In this document: positions 23,301 to 34,649 of the stretch, piece by piece
Position numbering within the stretch: position 1 is the stretch's first letter
Layout of the letters: each line of letters begins with the position of its first letter
Assembly (NCBI GenBank): GCA_025267735.1
Contig: CM046311.1
Span: 19,187,020-19,251,019 of the forward strand
From: Mactra quadrangularis
Taxonomy: Eukaryota > Mollusca > Bivalvia > Venerida > Mactridae
Direction of reading: 5' to 3'
Length of the DNA: 64,000 bases
Made by a program: the position numbers and the translations under genes
The notes under the pieces: model-generated
The model's database searches: none
What the model was told of the DNA's origin: nothing
Seen by the model: the letters and a program-made list of their open reading frames with translations, nothing else

Positions 23301-23817
23301 CGCAGCTATAATTTCTAATGAACACTGCAAACTCTGTCAAAGTAGTATCTACATTGCCGATAATTCAGACCATTATTTAGTTTATCGTATAGAAGCAGAA
23401 GATAGTTGCACTGAGGATTACTTGATTGAACAGGTTAAACAAATGATTGCCCATCCAATTCCACATGTTGATATTGGCCCTGATTTATTTGTCACATTAT
23501 CCCCAGATATATATATTTCAAGCAACCAATTGACCCAGCTTTTGGGACGGCTATTCTTTGAAAATTGTAATCCGCCTGTACATATTGACCATCAGTTGAT
23601 TTATGGATGTCCAAGAGTAGCAATACAAGATACTGATTTGAATGAAACACTACATGACGATATCAATATTTTTACTAAAAACAATGCGGCAACAGTGTGC
23701 GTGGATGATTATTTTAGAATTATGCAGTTAATGAATAGCTCCGATCCTATAAAACAACATCATTTTGTTACCGTTTTGATGGTTCTTGTATGTAGTCATG
23801 CGAACTTTATATTGTAA
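20333..23817 (+). CDS. Secreted/GPI-type cysteine-rich ectodomain protein, copy 1 (ECTO-1)
   Basis: Exons are 20333-20479, 21756-22628 and 23143-23817, with phase-0 introns, giving 564 aa. Residues 1-28 form a signal peptide with hydrophobic core LFVSVALGICVII. C61 to C78 (CCQKCSCDDDC...GNCCPD) match the core of a somatomedin-B domain. Two YCxxCN modules follow at about residues 159-165 and 274-279, with many spaced cysteines and N-glycosylation sites (NES, NIT, NKT, NFS, NET, NSS). This layout resembles the ectodomains of mollusc Methuselah-like receptors. VCVDDY near the end resembles the segment just before the first membrane helix in such receptors. The chain stops after a hydrophobic tail (residues 548-564) following NSSDP, which could be a GPI signal. 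The function is unknown. The family assignment is from recalled motif patterns and needs a profile search. Confidence 0.85.
20903..20950. repeat. Short hairpin repeat 'agcgctctttt...aaaagcgct'
   Basis: The sequence around 'tatagcgctctttt' can pair with 'caaaagcgcttcac' across about 20 bases. It lies in ECTO-1 intron 1 and is conserved in unit 2 (about 52,460-52,505). It resembles common dispersed 'agcgct' repeats of marine invertebrates. Confidence 0.4.
21212..21369. mobile_element. Fold-back element with about 43-bp inverted arms (ECTO-1 intron 1)
   Basis: Left arm 21212-21254 and right arm 21327-21369 are inverted copies with about three mismatches. They are built on 'ttgcag.ggccaaat.ata' and 'gagtttcgaatattgcgtaa', around a 72-base centre. 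It could be a fold-back MITE or a hairpin RNA precursor. It holds no coding sequence. Confidence 0.7.
22660..22735 (+). repeat. Possible tRNA-like remnant downstream of ECTO-1 exon 2
   Basis: A B-box-like 'ggtcccaggttcgattcttt' sits about 60 bases after the exon 2 donor, with weak arms 'ctgcca' and 'agcag'. It is also present in unit 2 (about 54,215-54,290). The evidence is weak. Confidence 0.3.
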
Positions 23818-23994
23818 ACAAACTTCAGGGTATGTAGTCACGTATACAACATATAGTGTTTGAAATATCTGTCACTTGTTCTTACCATTTCTTCCACAAA
23901 AATCCTTAATTCCGCCTTGGATATTTAATTGTTATTTCTAAATCCTACAAACAAAACAGTCGAGTGGAAAACTACACATCTTTCTTGAATTACT

Positions 23995-24440
23995 GTATTT
24001 TAGCGATACACTTTCCATTTGCCGCTATCATTCTAGACTGATATTGTATCACTTTCCATTTTCATTCTAGACTGTTTTGTACCATTTCCCGCATTCAATC
24101 TAGACTGATCACATTTATTTTATACTGATTTTGAATCATTTTCCACATTCATTCTAAACTGATATTGTACACTTTTTCACTTTCATTCTAAACTATTTTT
24201 GAACCAAATATACCACATTTATTCTTCAGCGAATTCGTATCATACATCACATTCATTTAAGACTGTTTTTACCATTGTCACATTCATTCTATACTGTGAT
24301 CGTACCATTTTCTACATTTATTCTAGACAAAATTTGTACCATTTTCCACCGTGAACTATTTATTCTGTACTGAATTTGTACCATATTCGTCATTCATTCT
24401 ATACTGCTTTTGTACCACTTTTCACATTCCTTTTTTATTT
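23995..24440. repeat. Degenerate 33-34-bp tandem repeat downstream of ECTO-1
   Basis: About a dozen diverged units carry 'ttccacattcattctagact' followed by 'gattttgtaccat'. The array is shared with unit 2 (56,120-56,565), where some units have been lost. Confidence 0.75.
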
Positions 24441-24928
24441 TTTGTACCAATTTCACATTAATGTTGTACAAGTTTATGAATTATAATCCTAATTTTATTT
24501 ATGGCATTTATTACAAATTTTATTTTGTGCATAATTGTGACGCTTTTATGCATGTTATGTATACCTTTCTCTTTGTTTCTCAAACATAAACCTAAGTCAA
24601 TTGACCAGGCGTTATAATTGATTTAAGTTCAATTCTGAGTATCTGAATGGTTTTCGGGGTGCACGTTCCTACAGAGGCGAGTACGCATCAAACGATTTAA
24701 CAATCAGTTCATTTTATCAGAGTATTATTCAGCTCAATACTTGGTGGTTTGTGACTAACATGAACAAGTTAGTCACTGTTGTTAGCCTGACGAACCGCTT
24801 GCATACAAACATAGCACTTTACGGAACTGAGAGATACAAAAGAACCCGGTGACTAGGTCTGAACTGAGGACAGGTTAATGGCATTGCGTTGAAACTCAAA
24901 CAGAGTTTTGTTTTATAATGACATTGTG
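24441..24928. other. Spacer between ECTO-1 array and unit 2
   Basis: No gene is seen. It includes a perfect 9-bp stem (24751-24759 with 24768-24776, 'gtgactaac' and 'gttagtcac'). The spacer is almost base-identical to 56,555-57,041. Confidence 0.5.
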
Positions 24929-25226
24929 GGACCCGGGTCTGTAGCACGGTTGATAGCGCACCGGTATTACAAATATAGTGTTCCGAAGGGAAAAGGGTTC
25001 GAATCCCACCCGGGCCGCTCTTACCCTCCTATGAAAATATAACAATAAAGTCAATTTTCCTCTATTATTAAGGTACATGTATTTTGGAGAGGTTTCCGGC
25101 CATGTGAAAGGGTAGGTGAGTACTTGTCATAGACAATGGTCCATGAAAGTTAGGTTATGTGCGCTGAAGGCCGTAAAATGAAAAAAAGTTTTGTTATATC
25201 GGCGTTAAAGCCAATAAAAGTATGTA
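24929..25226 (+). repeat. tRNA-derived SINE, unit 2 copy
   Basis: This has the same head, body and 'ggcgttaaagccaataaaag' tail as the SINE at 391-675, at the matching position of the next unit. Confidence 0.7.
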
Positions 25227-25489
25227 TTTTGTTTCTTGTATCCCTTGTAAATTAGTCAATCAGCCAAAACTAATTTTGAATCTGTCGCTGTAGGATCTCT
25301 AAGTCTTGTGTATTCATGTAAAACGGTTTCTTATTATGCAAGTCACGATTCTCGTCTAATAATACGGGATACTTTTGACAGCCTTTAATCTATGTCCAAT
25401 ATTGCTAACTCGATATCAACGGCAATATAATCACAAATCTTCATGCAATCCAGTTTGTCCGATGAAAAATTAATTTTACGGAAATATCC

Positions 25490-25770
25490 GAAAAGTTAGT
25501 GCGGAAATAGCCGACGAGTTAGTGCGAAGAATTATGACGGAAATGGCCGAAAAGCTACGACGGAATTGGCCGTAGAGTTAGGACGGAAATGGCCGAATAA
25601 TAATGACGGAAATGGCCGAAGAATTATGACGGAAATTGCCAGAGAATTATGACGGAATTGGTCGAATAGTAACCACGGAAACGACCGAAGAGTAAGGACG
25701 GAAATGACCGAATAGTTATGACCGAAATGGCCGAAGAGTAACGACGGAAATGGCCGAAAAGTTACGACGG
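25490..25770. repeat. 23-bp minisatellite upstream of SULT-2 (about 12 units)
   Basis: Units such as 'gacggaaatggccgaagaat' plus 'tat' repeat about twelve times, twice the unit 1 number. The minus-strand ORF across it results from a stop-free repeat whose period is not a multiple of three. Confidence 0.85.
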
Positions 25771-26366
25771 TATTATCATTCATCATTACATTCGGAACAT
25801 CCTCAGCCATTCGCTTTGAATAACCTCGGACATATTTGGGCGCCATTTTGAAACTATGTAAACAAGTACACGATCGTTTAGGCGATGACTGAAGTTTCGT
25901 TTTTAGTCCGTAAATTTGAAATTACTCATTTCATTGGTACCGATGAACAATATTTAGTTCAATTTAAAACAAATAAATATCTGTGCGTATACTACAAGAA
26001 CTATCTTGTGTAACCGTTACGTGCTTCGCCTCGCGTAGGTTGTAAAATCACCAAAATCCAGTGAAGACCCCCCCCCACCAATCATTCCGAGATTATTCAT
26101 TCATGAAAGGTCGAGGGTGTTCCGAATGTCATCATTAGGGGAACTTCGGTTACTTTCGGTTGCTCGCCAGAAAGTGCTTTTAAGCAATATTTAGTGATAT
26201 GTCCTATAAAGATTCTGTTTGGACTCGAATTATTTGTCCTTCTTGCGTTATAAATCACTAGTCATTCACTTTCTTATACTAGCAAATTGATTAAAATAAG
26301 ATCTGAAAACACCGCTCGCACACTCGCCTATTTTACAATTGACAAACTCGCAGTGCGGGTCACGAT

Positions 26367-26372
26367 CACGTG
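26367..26372. promoter_or_regulatory. CACGTG E-box upstream of SULT-2
   Basis: The CACGTG core (context gatcacgtgacc) lies 335 bases upstream of the SULT-2 start. It is 48 bases further than in unit 1, which has lost a segment with 'tttttggtgcttttcgtcac'. Its role is inferred from conservation with unit 1. Confidence 0.3.
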
Positions 26373-26701
26373 ACCTTTGCCATCATAATATGTATTGATT
26401 TTGTTTCATCTTGATAAAGAGTATTCATGTACATGGATTGGTTGGTTAAAACAAAGGTCATCATAACATGAAACACTCCCAATGTATGATTGCGGGGAGA
26501 TCCTTTAAATGTAAATGTTTTTGGTGCTTTTCGTCACATTTCAGCTTTCCCGAATGCCTTTGTCTCTACCATAACTTGAGAAAATGACAGCGTGAACATG
26601 CCTTAATAGAATGAGAGAGTGACAGGGTATTTAACTATAGGAATCAATGTAAACTATCATTCACAGCGATCATATAGTATATTGAGAGTCCTGCAGTGAC
26701 A

Positions 26702-29700
26702 ATGATGGAATGGAAAACAGTAGAAATACGGGATGAGAATGGCGAAGGTTTTGATACAATACAATGTACGGATATTGTGTTCCCTAAACAATTCTTACAT
26801 GTGGACCCTGAAACAAGACTTGATGCTATCAAGAATTTCAAATACAGAGAAGGTGATGTTCTAATTTGTAGCTATCCTAAAACAGGTTAGACATTGAATA
26901 TATACATCGCATGTTTTTGATTTGTTTTTGTTTTTTAATTTTTCATGGAAATATATTAATAATCTTATCGCAGCTCAGCTTCCTCAGGTTTTTCCGTTTT
27001 TACGAAATATTATATCGTTTTTTAAGTATTACATCGATTTTACTAAATGTTATATCGTATTTAAGGCGTTACACCGATTTACAAAATGTTTTATTGTTCA
27101 TAAAACTATTACATCAATTTTACGAAAGTTATATCGCTTTTCAAAATGTTATATCATTTTTTTAAGTATTACATCGATTTTAAGAAATGTTTTGTCTTTT
27201 ATGAAAGTATAACTGCGATTTTACTGAATATTTAATCGTTTTTAGTATTATAACATCGAACTTACGAAATATTATATTGTTTTTATAAGTATTACATCGA
27301 TTTTACGAATGTAATTTCGTTTTAAAGGAAATTGAAGAAAGTTCTTTTTAATTATTGTTATTCTGTTTTTATAAAGTAATAATTAATCGTTTATGGACTG
27401 TTGATTCTTTTTATGAAATGATAATTCTTTTCTACTAAACATGAACTCGGTTATATTCCTTTGATTTTTTTTCGTATAACCAAAATAGAATAAATGTAGT
27501 TGAGTGCTGAATGCGTGTTAACATACCCACCTGGGACTTTCACTGTGGATCAGTAAGATAGGACTATTAAAGCACAATAACAACCAATTCTCATTATTCA
27601 ACTCCAAATGACCTCTCTCATGTATATGACTCTCTTTACAACATATACCCTAACCCTAACAGACTAACATCATTTTTTATTCATATTATATCATAACAAT
27701 CAGTCGCCCTACCCACTGTTTCCCGCTTGATACTGAGGAACGCAGGAGAATGATCGAAGAAACATTTTATGACCAAACTTTACAAAAGTAAAGTTGGTCC
27801 CGTCCAGGGATCGAACTCACTAGCACTGTATTTAGTAGCCATATGCACTTTGAGCTAAACATGCTTAGAGGTGACATGTAATATTAATGTCGGTGATCAA
27901 TTGCAAAAATATTTTTTTGCTGATGAATAATAGTCAACAATTACAACTCACATGCTAATGTTGGCATTTCCTGAAAAGAAATGTAATATATATTTGATGC
28001 ACTACACTTGTATTTATCTCTATTATATGGGGGGACTGCTGTAAGAATTTGACAAAATAAAGAGTTTGTTTATATTCTGGAGATCACGTGACCAAGATAC
28101 TCTGTATACAAACAATTATTATTGTGAAATTTTTGTGATAATTCCTATTATTCATACATGGCCACAAGTCACAAGGGAACACATATCTGACTGTCGATAC
28201 ATTTGTATTCTCCAACTGTTTGTCTCTAGGGTCAGTCATTGAATATAATTTAGATACAGTGCGTTCAATTTGACCTGATAAACGTTCATATAAATATAAT
28301 CTATATTGTGATATTGCTACTACTCATGCCATTTTGAACTACACCAACTCGCATAGTCATCTTCAATTTAAAAGTTAGATTTAGTGTCAGTGATTGCACC
28401 AAAGTGACAAGTCAATCTGTTCATAATATATATCAAAGCGTTTCAAGTTTTCATGTGGCTCAGACCAATTTGTACAACCTATATCACTCAAGAGAACATA
28501 ATGCAAATATTATAGGACAAGCCAATTTGATCAAGCTATATAATTTAAGCATGTAATTAGGCATTTTATTCAGTCCAATTTGTACATGCTATGCTGTCAA
28601 AATGAGAAATGTGAAATATTCATCGGACTGAGGTCAAAATGTACAAGCTATAAAACTAAGTAACAAACCATCACCGAGGTCATCTTCAATCAATACTAGA
28701 GAAACATCTGTTTTTGCAACATCTGATAGTATTCTAGGTCGATCAACTTTTTGTTCGGGGTCAACATTCAGTTCAACAGACTATTGTAATCTACAAATTG
28801 TGTTCCTAAAGCTACAGTCCCATAAACATAAAAATAGCCGCGAGGGCACCGTACGGGTGCCGTGCGATCAAGCTCCGCAAGGACCCGTACGAACTCTTGC
28901 GTACCCGCTCGGACTGTAACGTTTTTACCAGGGTCCGTGAGATGAGCCGTGGTTACACGTATCAATTCCAAAGTCAAAATGTGATCAAAATCGTGGCCGA
29001 GTATGGATTAAAATTGCATATCTCCCAGCTACGGATCCGTACGGGTGTGTTGTTTTGTGCCATGTGTGTACCATCACCTTAATACGGAAGGCTTCCCACG
29101 GCCTACGGCTGTATGCACGTACGGCTCCGCAACAAGCCACGATTTTATCGGACTGAGGCATAACACTACATATACGGTTGGCCATGACAAAACTCCTTAT
29201 ACCGTGCCGAAAGGAAATTTACAACTATACTAAAATACGATGTACTAAACAAATGACACTAGAATGAAAAAAAAATAAAAATAATTATTCAAGATGCTTA
29301 CACAAGATAATATTTTGACAATCTAAATATAACAAGAGGCACTTAATCGCTCGCATGAACAATTGTTGACCCTTTGTCAACGATTTGAGCATTCTTATTA
29401 GAGGTCAAATAGACATAACTACAAAGCAAATACATGTGACCAAAAATGTGACTTCTAGAGTGTTAACAGACGTTTTGAATGATTTAGCCTAGTTTCAAGC
29501 CGCACATGAACATTTCATATCCAATCTAGAATTTTAGAGATAAACATTTTGACGAAGTATCATTAAAATCAGCTGGAACATGTGACCTCTATAGCGTTAA
29601 CAGAATTTTCCTTTGATCTAAATTTTGACCCAAGATGACCCATTATCGAAATCGTCCGAGATTTTATTTAGAGTGACAATGTGACTTAGTTTCATTGACC

Positions 29701-32700
29701 TTGGTTAAAAATGTGACCTCCAGAGTGCGCACAAACTAATTGTGGACAGATGACGGACGGACGACGGAACAAAAGGAGATCACAAGAGCACGCTCTGTCA
29801 CTTCGTGAGAGAAGAGCTAAAACAGGTTTTTGCACAAATTCTAATTAAATTTGCATGGTAAGCTTACTAAATTGCCGCATAAAACTTGAAATAAAAGATA
29901 GAGACTTGTATATGAGTTGGGACTTAAATGTGGTGTTTTTCACTTAACTAAATACCAGTTATTATAGGCCATTAGTACGTGATATTATAACATACATGGC
30001 ATTTTATTAATAGTGTATTCCCATTGGCCTGTCGACCTATTGAATAAATCAAAGTGCTCAAAGCACAGAATGAAATATTAGTTGGCAGGTCGGTTTCACT
30101 TAAACGATCATCGCTTGTAACATTTCCTATACATGTATAGTAAGCTAGCTCAACGTGCTTATTGTGCAAAAATACGGGTTTTTTTACTTTTAAACACGTC
30201 GGTGATTACATCAAACTGTCCCTTTAATACACTTTTAGATTATTATTCCATTACATAACATAAACCGTTTACATGCATTTAAGGCATGGTTCATTTATAA
30301 CAGTCAGTGAGTGCATTGTACAAATCAATGTATAGAAATACAGAAAGACTTTAGTGCACATTGAAACCTAACGGATCCATACTAATGATTACTCCTTTCA
30401 TATTAGATTCAAGTACGAACTGAGCAAGGCAAAAATGCGAGCGAAGTGGTTATTCTATCCTGTAAAACAGGCAAATACTACTGCTTAGTGTATTAACGAG
30501 ATCTGACTATATATAAGTAAATACCTGTCACTGTCACTGAAACAAAGACACGTTAGTTGATTGACGGAACTACTTTTATCGCCAAGAAATAAACTGCGTA
30601 GTAAATCAGAGACACATGTATTACACCGCTGGTTAAACTGGTCCGAAATTTCCGGAAAAAATTTAAACTTAAAATATCTCTGAACACATCTCACTACACG
30701 TCATTTTATTAGGAATAGAGTCGAAGCGTAACCAAACGTAGAAATGCACTACGAAAGATTGTATTTTTTCACACGATAGATATTTCAAAAATTGTTTTTT
30801 CTTTATAATTGTAGGCACTCATTGGGTGTTCAACCTCGTCAACTCTTTAATGAGCCCAGGGCCAGTTGAAGACAAGTTGATACCGAGTCCAGAATTGCTT
30901 GATCTACACCCACTAGAGAAAATAGATCAACTCAGTAGTCCGAGGGTCATTGTAAGCCATTTAAAACCAAATAGACTACCGAAGGAACATCTTAAAAATG
31001 GCGGGAAAATCATTCTTGTTGCCAGGAACCCACGTGACACAATTGTCTCACACATGTATCACACACAAAGAATGGAGATATTTAATTACAGCAAATTATC
31101 GTGGAACTGTTTCTTCGAAAACTGGATCGAAGGAAAGAGTAAGTCGTCTGCTTTATCTAATAAAACTTATAAAACTTCATCGGTAGAAATGATATTAACA
31201 AGAGGCTACTGAGAACCCCGGATCTCTCACCTGAGAACTAGATCTTGCATGCATCTGACAGATTAGACAGTACCCACCAAAAGTTTGGAGACAAAAGAAA
31301 TTCATTGCAATTTTTGAATTTTGATGATTATTACTACAGAAGCATTATTTGTAATATATTTTGGTATGATTGGTGATAAAATGAAAACAAATTTTTACAA
31401 GATTCAGCATCTGACATCCTTAAACCTCTAAATCCATGTTTGTTATAATTATTTTCAATAACATAGCTTTTATTATATTTTTTGTATTTTTTTATATTTT
31501 TTTATTATATTTTGTGGTCTCATTTATAATTACAATGATAACCAAAAATGATGCCGACACTAAAAAGCATTTCAAAAAAATTGTTGCGAAATTTAAGATA
31601 AAAGCTATTCAGTAGGCTTAAAAAGTGAAAATGTCTCCAAACTTTTGGTGGGTACTGTATTTCCAACTTTCATATTCGGCTGTCTGAGTATAAAAGTCTA
31701 TGACCTCTGGGCGGGGCCAATTCTGATCACAAGGGCAAAATTTAACAATCATCATAGAAGATCTAAGTAGTTTTTTTAACATTTTATTGTTTAACTATTT
31801 TAAGCTTGTTACCTATTGAACGAGGCCAAATTCGGCAATAGACTGATGCATGCAAGCACACCATATTAGACTGTGCAACAATAACTCGCATATAGAGAAC
31901 ATTGTACTCACGTGAGCTATAAAAAGTCAAACAAGCTCCATAATTATTATTATCTACATTAATTAGTTTTCAACGTAAAGTACAAGCTATGTTACATCAT
32001 GATGGTAAAAAAATACTTGGTGTATTGTGCGTAAAGTTTGACCCCAATCTGACCTTTCACGTTTGCATCTAATAATTACATGTATCTACACATGTCTCGA
32101 CGAAAATCAGTACCACGCCTATTCTACACTCCGGCTAGTAACGTATTTAAAATGAGCAGTCAATTTACGGTGATTGTAAATACAGTGTAGAAGTATGTTT
32201 ATGTGCTAAATTTCACCGGTGAAATAGACACTCACTGTACGCTTTAAAATATTAAAAAAATAATCCCTGTCTAATAATTACATTCGAGCTTTGACGATAT
32301 TCTCCGATATCGGTATCGAGCATTAATACTACATACGTAATCAATGTAATGAATATTCTTGCATGAAGGTCACATCGGGGTCAAACTTATGCTCATTGTT
32401 AACAGGTCCTAGAGCGGCACTCAAAATTGATTTTTTGTTAAAGCTTACTAACTGGCAAATTACAGTTAATTCTCATATGAAATCTTAATATATTTACGTT
32501 TATTTATCAGAATACACGACGTCCCTGTCGTATTTCTATTAGCAACTTACTAATAATTGATAAAATCCGTAGAGAGGAGAACTTAGAACTAATATGCTCG
32601 AGAAATCCTTGCACGTGACCACAGTACTTAATTTTCACACATCACGCATACACTGTAATATCAGGGTATATACGCATGTGATCTACAACAACAAAAAATA

Positions 32701-34649
32701 ATACGGTAAACCGAGTTCGTTTTCGACATTTTCCCAAAAATTACTTATATTAATTTTTATTTCAGTTCCTACTGGGTCATATTTTGATTATTATAACAAT
32801 TGGCAATCAGCAATTGAAGATACCAGCAGTCAGCTTAACGTTTTTATAGTCAGATATGAAAACTTGATAAAAGTAAGCTTGTATTCATCCGCTTTATTTT
32901 TTAATATTTAAACTTCAACATGCATTCATTTCTGTTGAATATCTAATTAACCTTTAAAAATTCCATATAATATTAACAATTATTCTTTTTCATATATTTG
33001 AATATATAAGTGTTTAAACCGCCAAAAGTTCTAGGATGACATCCTTAAACCAGTATTTATTTATTTGTCGGGTTTAACGCCGTAGCAACTAATTGTATAG
33101 GTCATACAACGGCGTCCTGCAAATCTAACATAGCTTTCCTGGACCCTTGTTTATAACCAGTACTCACCTACCCTTCCACAAGGCTGGAAACTTCTCGATA
33201 TACCGTATTAGTGGAAGAAAATTAACATTATTTTCAAATATACATGGGAGGTTATAACCTTCCCTGTGGGATTCGAACCCGTACCTCCTTCGGGACACTA
33301 TATCGAAATCCAGGCACGCTACCAACCCGGGTTTCCTAAAGCTAGACACCAGAATAAGTAAAAAAGGATTTCACGTCACAAGACTACCAGGCATGGAACT
33401 GAAGAAATTCTTTTTAACTGGAAATCTCTCCTGTACATTCTGCATTATCTCAAACTGGATAATGACAGCGATAATGATGGTCATAATAATGATAGGAATT
33501 ATAATGATGATGATGATAATGATAACGATCAGTATGATGATAATTTTCATGAAAATGATGTTAATATTGATGATAAGGATGATGATAGTTATGATGATGT
33601 TGTTGTTAATTATAATGAAATTAATAATAACAAAAAGAACATAAGAATATAACATAAAAAACTTTTGTAGGATGGGCAAACCGAAATGATCAAAATACAA
33701 AATTTTCTTGGGACAACCAACACAGAGGAAAGGATGGGGCAAATATTGGAAAAATTTTCATTGAAAAGGTTAACATTTAATATTGACACTGGTGAACAAA
33801 GTGACAAGGATGCAACAGCAGATATTGTAAGGAAAGGTAATGTGGCGTCTAAAGAAGTACACCCTTATATATTCAGTTTATGTCATATGATATGCAGTTT
33901 ACATGGGAAATAAAAATTTTGTATCGAGTATACTGTTCATTATACAACGAATGGGTGTTTATTGCGAACGAATACTCACAAAGTCTTTGTGCGCATAAGA
34001 AATAAAACACCTTCCAAACAAGCCATTTTTAAATATTCGAAATTCTCCACGAATATATTACTTCCCTTGTAAATTGCAAGTGCTTCCTTACATTTTATTT
34101 AATGCATGTATTACGAGAATGCTACCCGGGTTCGTTCAAGGCAACTGGTAGGATGCTGAGATTACGAATCTAATATCCCATGGGGTTAACATCTCATCTC
34201 ATCAGGGTCATAATGTCAATTTTCATCCATTAATGAAGTATATTAAGAAGTTGTCGGGCTTATGCGAAGGTATGTAAGTACTAATTATAAGCTAGAGTTC
34301 AGTTAAGCTAGTTGAGGTGCGCTGGAGATCGTAAAATGACCTTGACTTGTGTTAACGTGGCGTCTAACTCGATAAAAATATACGAACATGCTAGAGCTCC
34401 AATGTACAGGGTATTGTACGCCCATTGGTTCTTGACACATAGACGCCATAATAAAAAGGGAAACTTCTAACATAACATTATGTGAATCTATGAACCATGT
34501 ATATAAATTTATCATTCACACAATTTTTTTCCCTTTTTTCAGGAGTAATCGGACATTGGAAAGATGTGTTTACAGTAAAACAATGTGAAGTGTTTGATAG
34601 ACTCATTCAACAGAAATTCACCAATAGCATCTTTAACTATGAAGTATGA
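26702..34649 (+). CDS. Cytosolic sulfotransferase, copy 2 (SULT-2), five exons
   Basis: Exons are 26702-26885, 30815-31138, 32766-32872, 33671-33836 and 34543-34649, giving 295 aa, one residue shorter than SULT-1 (TGEQS for TGEEQS in exon 4). The catalytic and PAPS-binding motifs are all kept: SYPKTGTHW across the first junction, the His of VSHLKPNRLP, ARNPRDTIVS, RYENLIK and RKGVIGHWKDVFT. It differs from SULT-1 at a few positions (S to T in QCSD, L to H after TIVS, G to E and S to T in the last exon). The intron 1 donor reads GTTAGA instead of the GTAAGT found in SULT-1 and SULT-3, so splicing of exon 1 may be weaker. A 390-bp MITE lies in intron 2. A plausible poly(A) signal AATAAA is at 34903. 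Confidence 0.9.
27000..27320. repeat. About 40-bp AT-rich minisatellite in SULT-2 intron 1
   Basis: It has the same 'tttacgaaa...atcgttttttaagtattacatcga' units as in SULT-1 but fewer copies, with distinct substitutions. Confidence 0.7.
27796..27869 (-). repeat. tRNA-derived SINE head, unit 2
   Basis: This is the minus-strand tRNA-like head with B-box 'gagttcgatccct', orthologous in position to 3381-3452. Confidence 0.5.
28835..29150. repeat. GC-rich tract with cgtacgg motifs, SULT-2 intron 1
   Basis: This is a near-identical copy of the 4,450-4,770 tract; the surrounding 28,330-29,640 segment also matches unit 1 almost base for base. Confidence 0.5.
29333..29820. repeat. Dispersed 'aatcgctcgcatgaacaattg' element, fuller copy
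   Basis: It runs from 'caagaggcacttaatcgctc' to a 'gacggacggacgacgg' run and 'agagcacgctctgtcacttc'. It matches the unit 3 copy and extends past the unit 1 copy. Confidence 0.6.
31268..31657. mobile_element. Tc1/mariner-type MITE, 390 bp, in SULT-2 intron 2
   Basis: It has perfect 26-bp terminal inverted repeats (31268-31293 and 31632-31657) starting CAGTACCCACCAAAAGTTTG. The right flank is TA; the left flank is GA, one change from TA. The matching site in unit 3 (gacacattatatttcc) and in unit 1 is empty. The AT-rich interior encodes no transposase, so it is non-autonomous. Confidence 0.9.
33065..33333 (-). repeat. tRNA-derived SINE (minus) in SULT-2 intron 3
   Basis: This is positionally the same as the element at 7,804-8,077, with head B-box 'gggttcgaatccc' and tail 'ggcgttaaacccgac' on the minus strand. 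Confidence 0.75.
33463..33635. repeat. (GATGAT/GATAAT)n microsatellite in SULT-2 intron 3
   Basis: This is the counterpart of 8,205-8,380 with slight length differences. The Ile-rich and Met-rich ORFs here are repeat artefacts. Confidence 0.85.
34121..34360 (+). repeat. SINE-like remnant in SULT-2 intron 4
   Basis: This is the counterpart of the decayed element at 8,869-9,105, starting at 'acccgggttcgttcaaggca'. Confidence 0.45.

Noticed and set aside
25532..25846. 104-aa minus-strand ORF with FRPFPSLLFGHF repeats
   Set aside because: It arises from a stop-free 23-bp tandem repeat read through changing frames. Unit 1 has no equivalent.
27648..27660. Interstitial telomere repeat (ccctaaccctaac), also at 59,799 and 43,155
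   Set aside because: There are only two units each time, which is too short to claim telomeric origin.
33371..33742. Ile-rich 123-aa minus-strand ORF and Met/Ile-rich plus-strand ORF
   Set aside because: Both are microsatellite artefacts that overlap SULT-2 exon 4.
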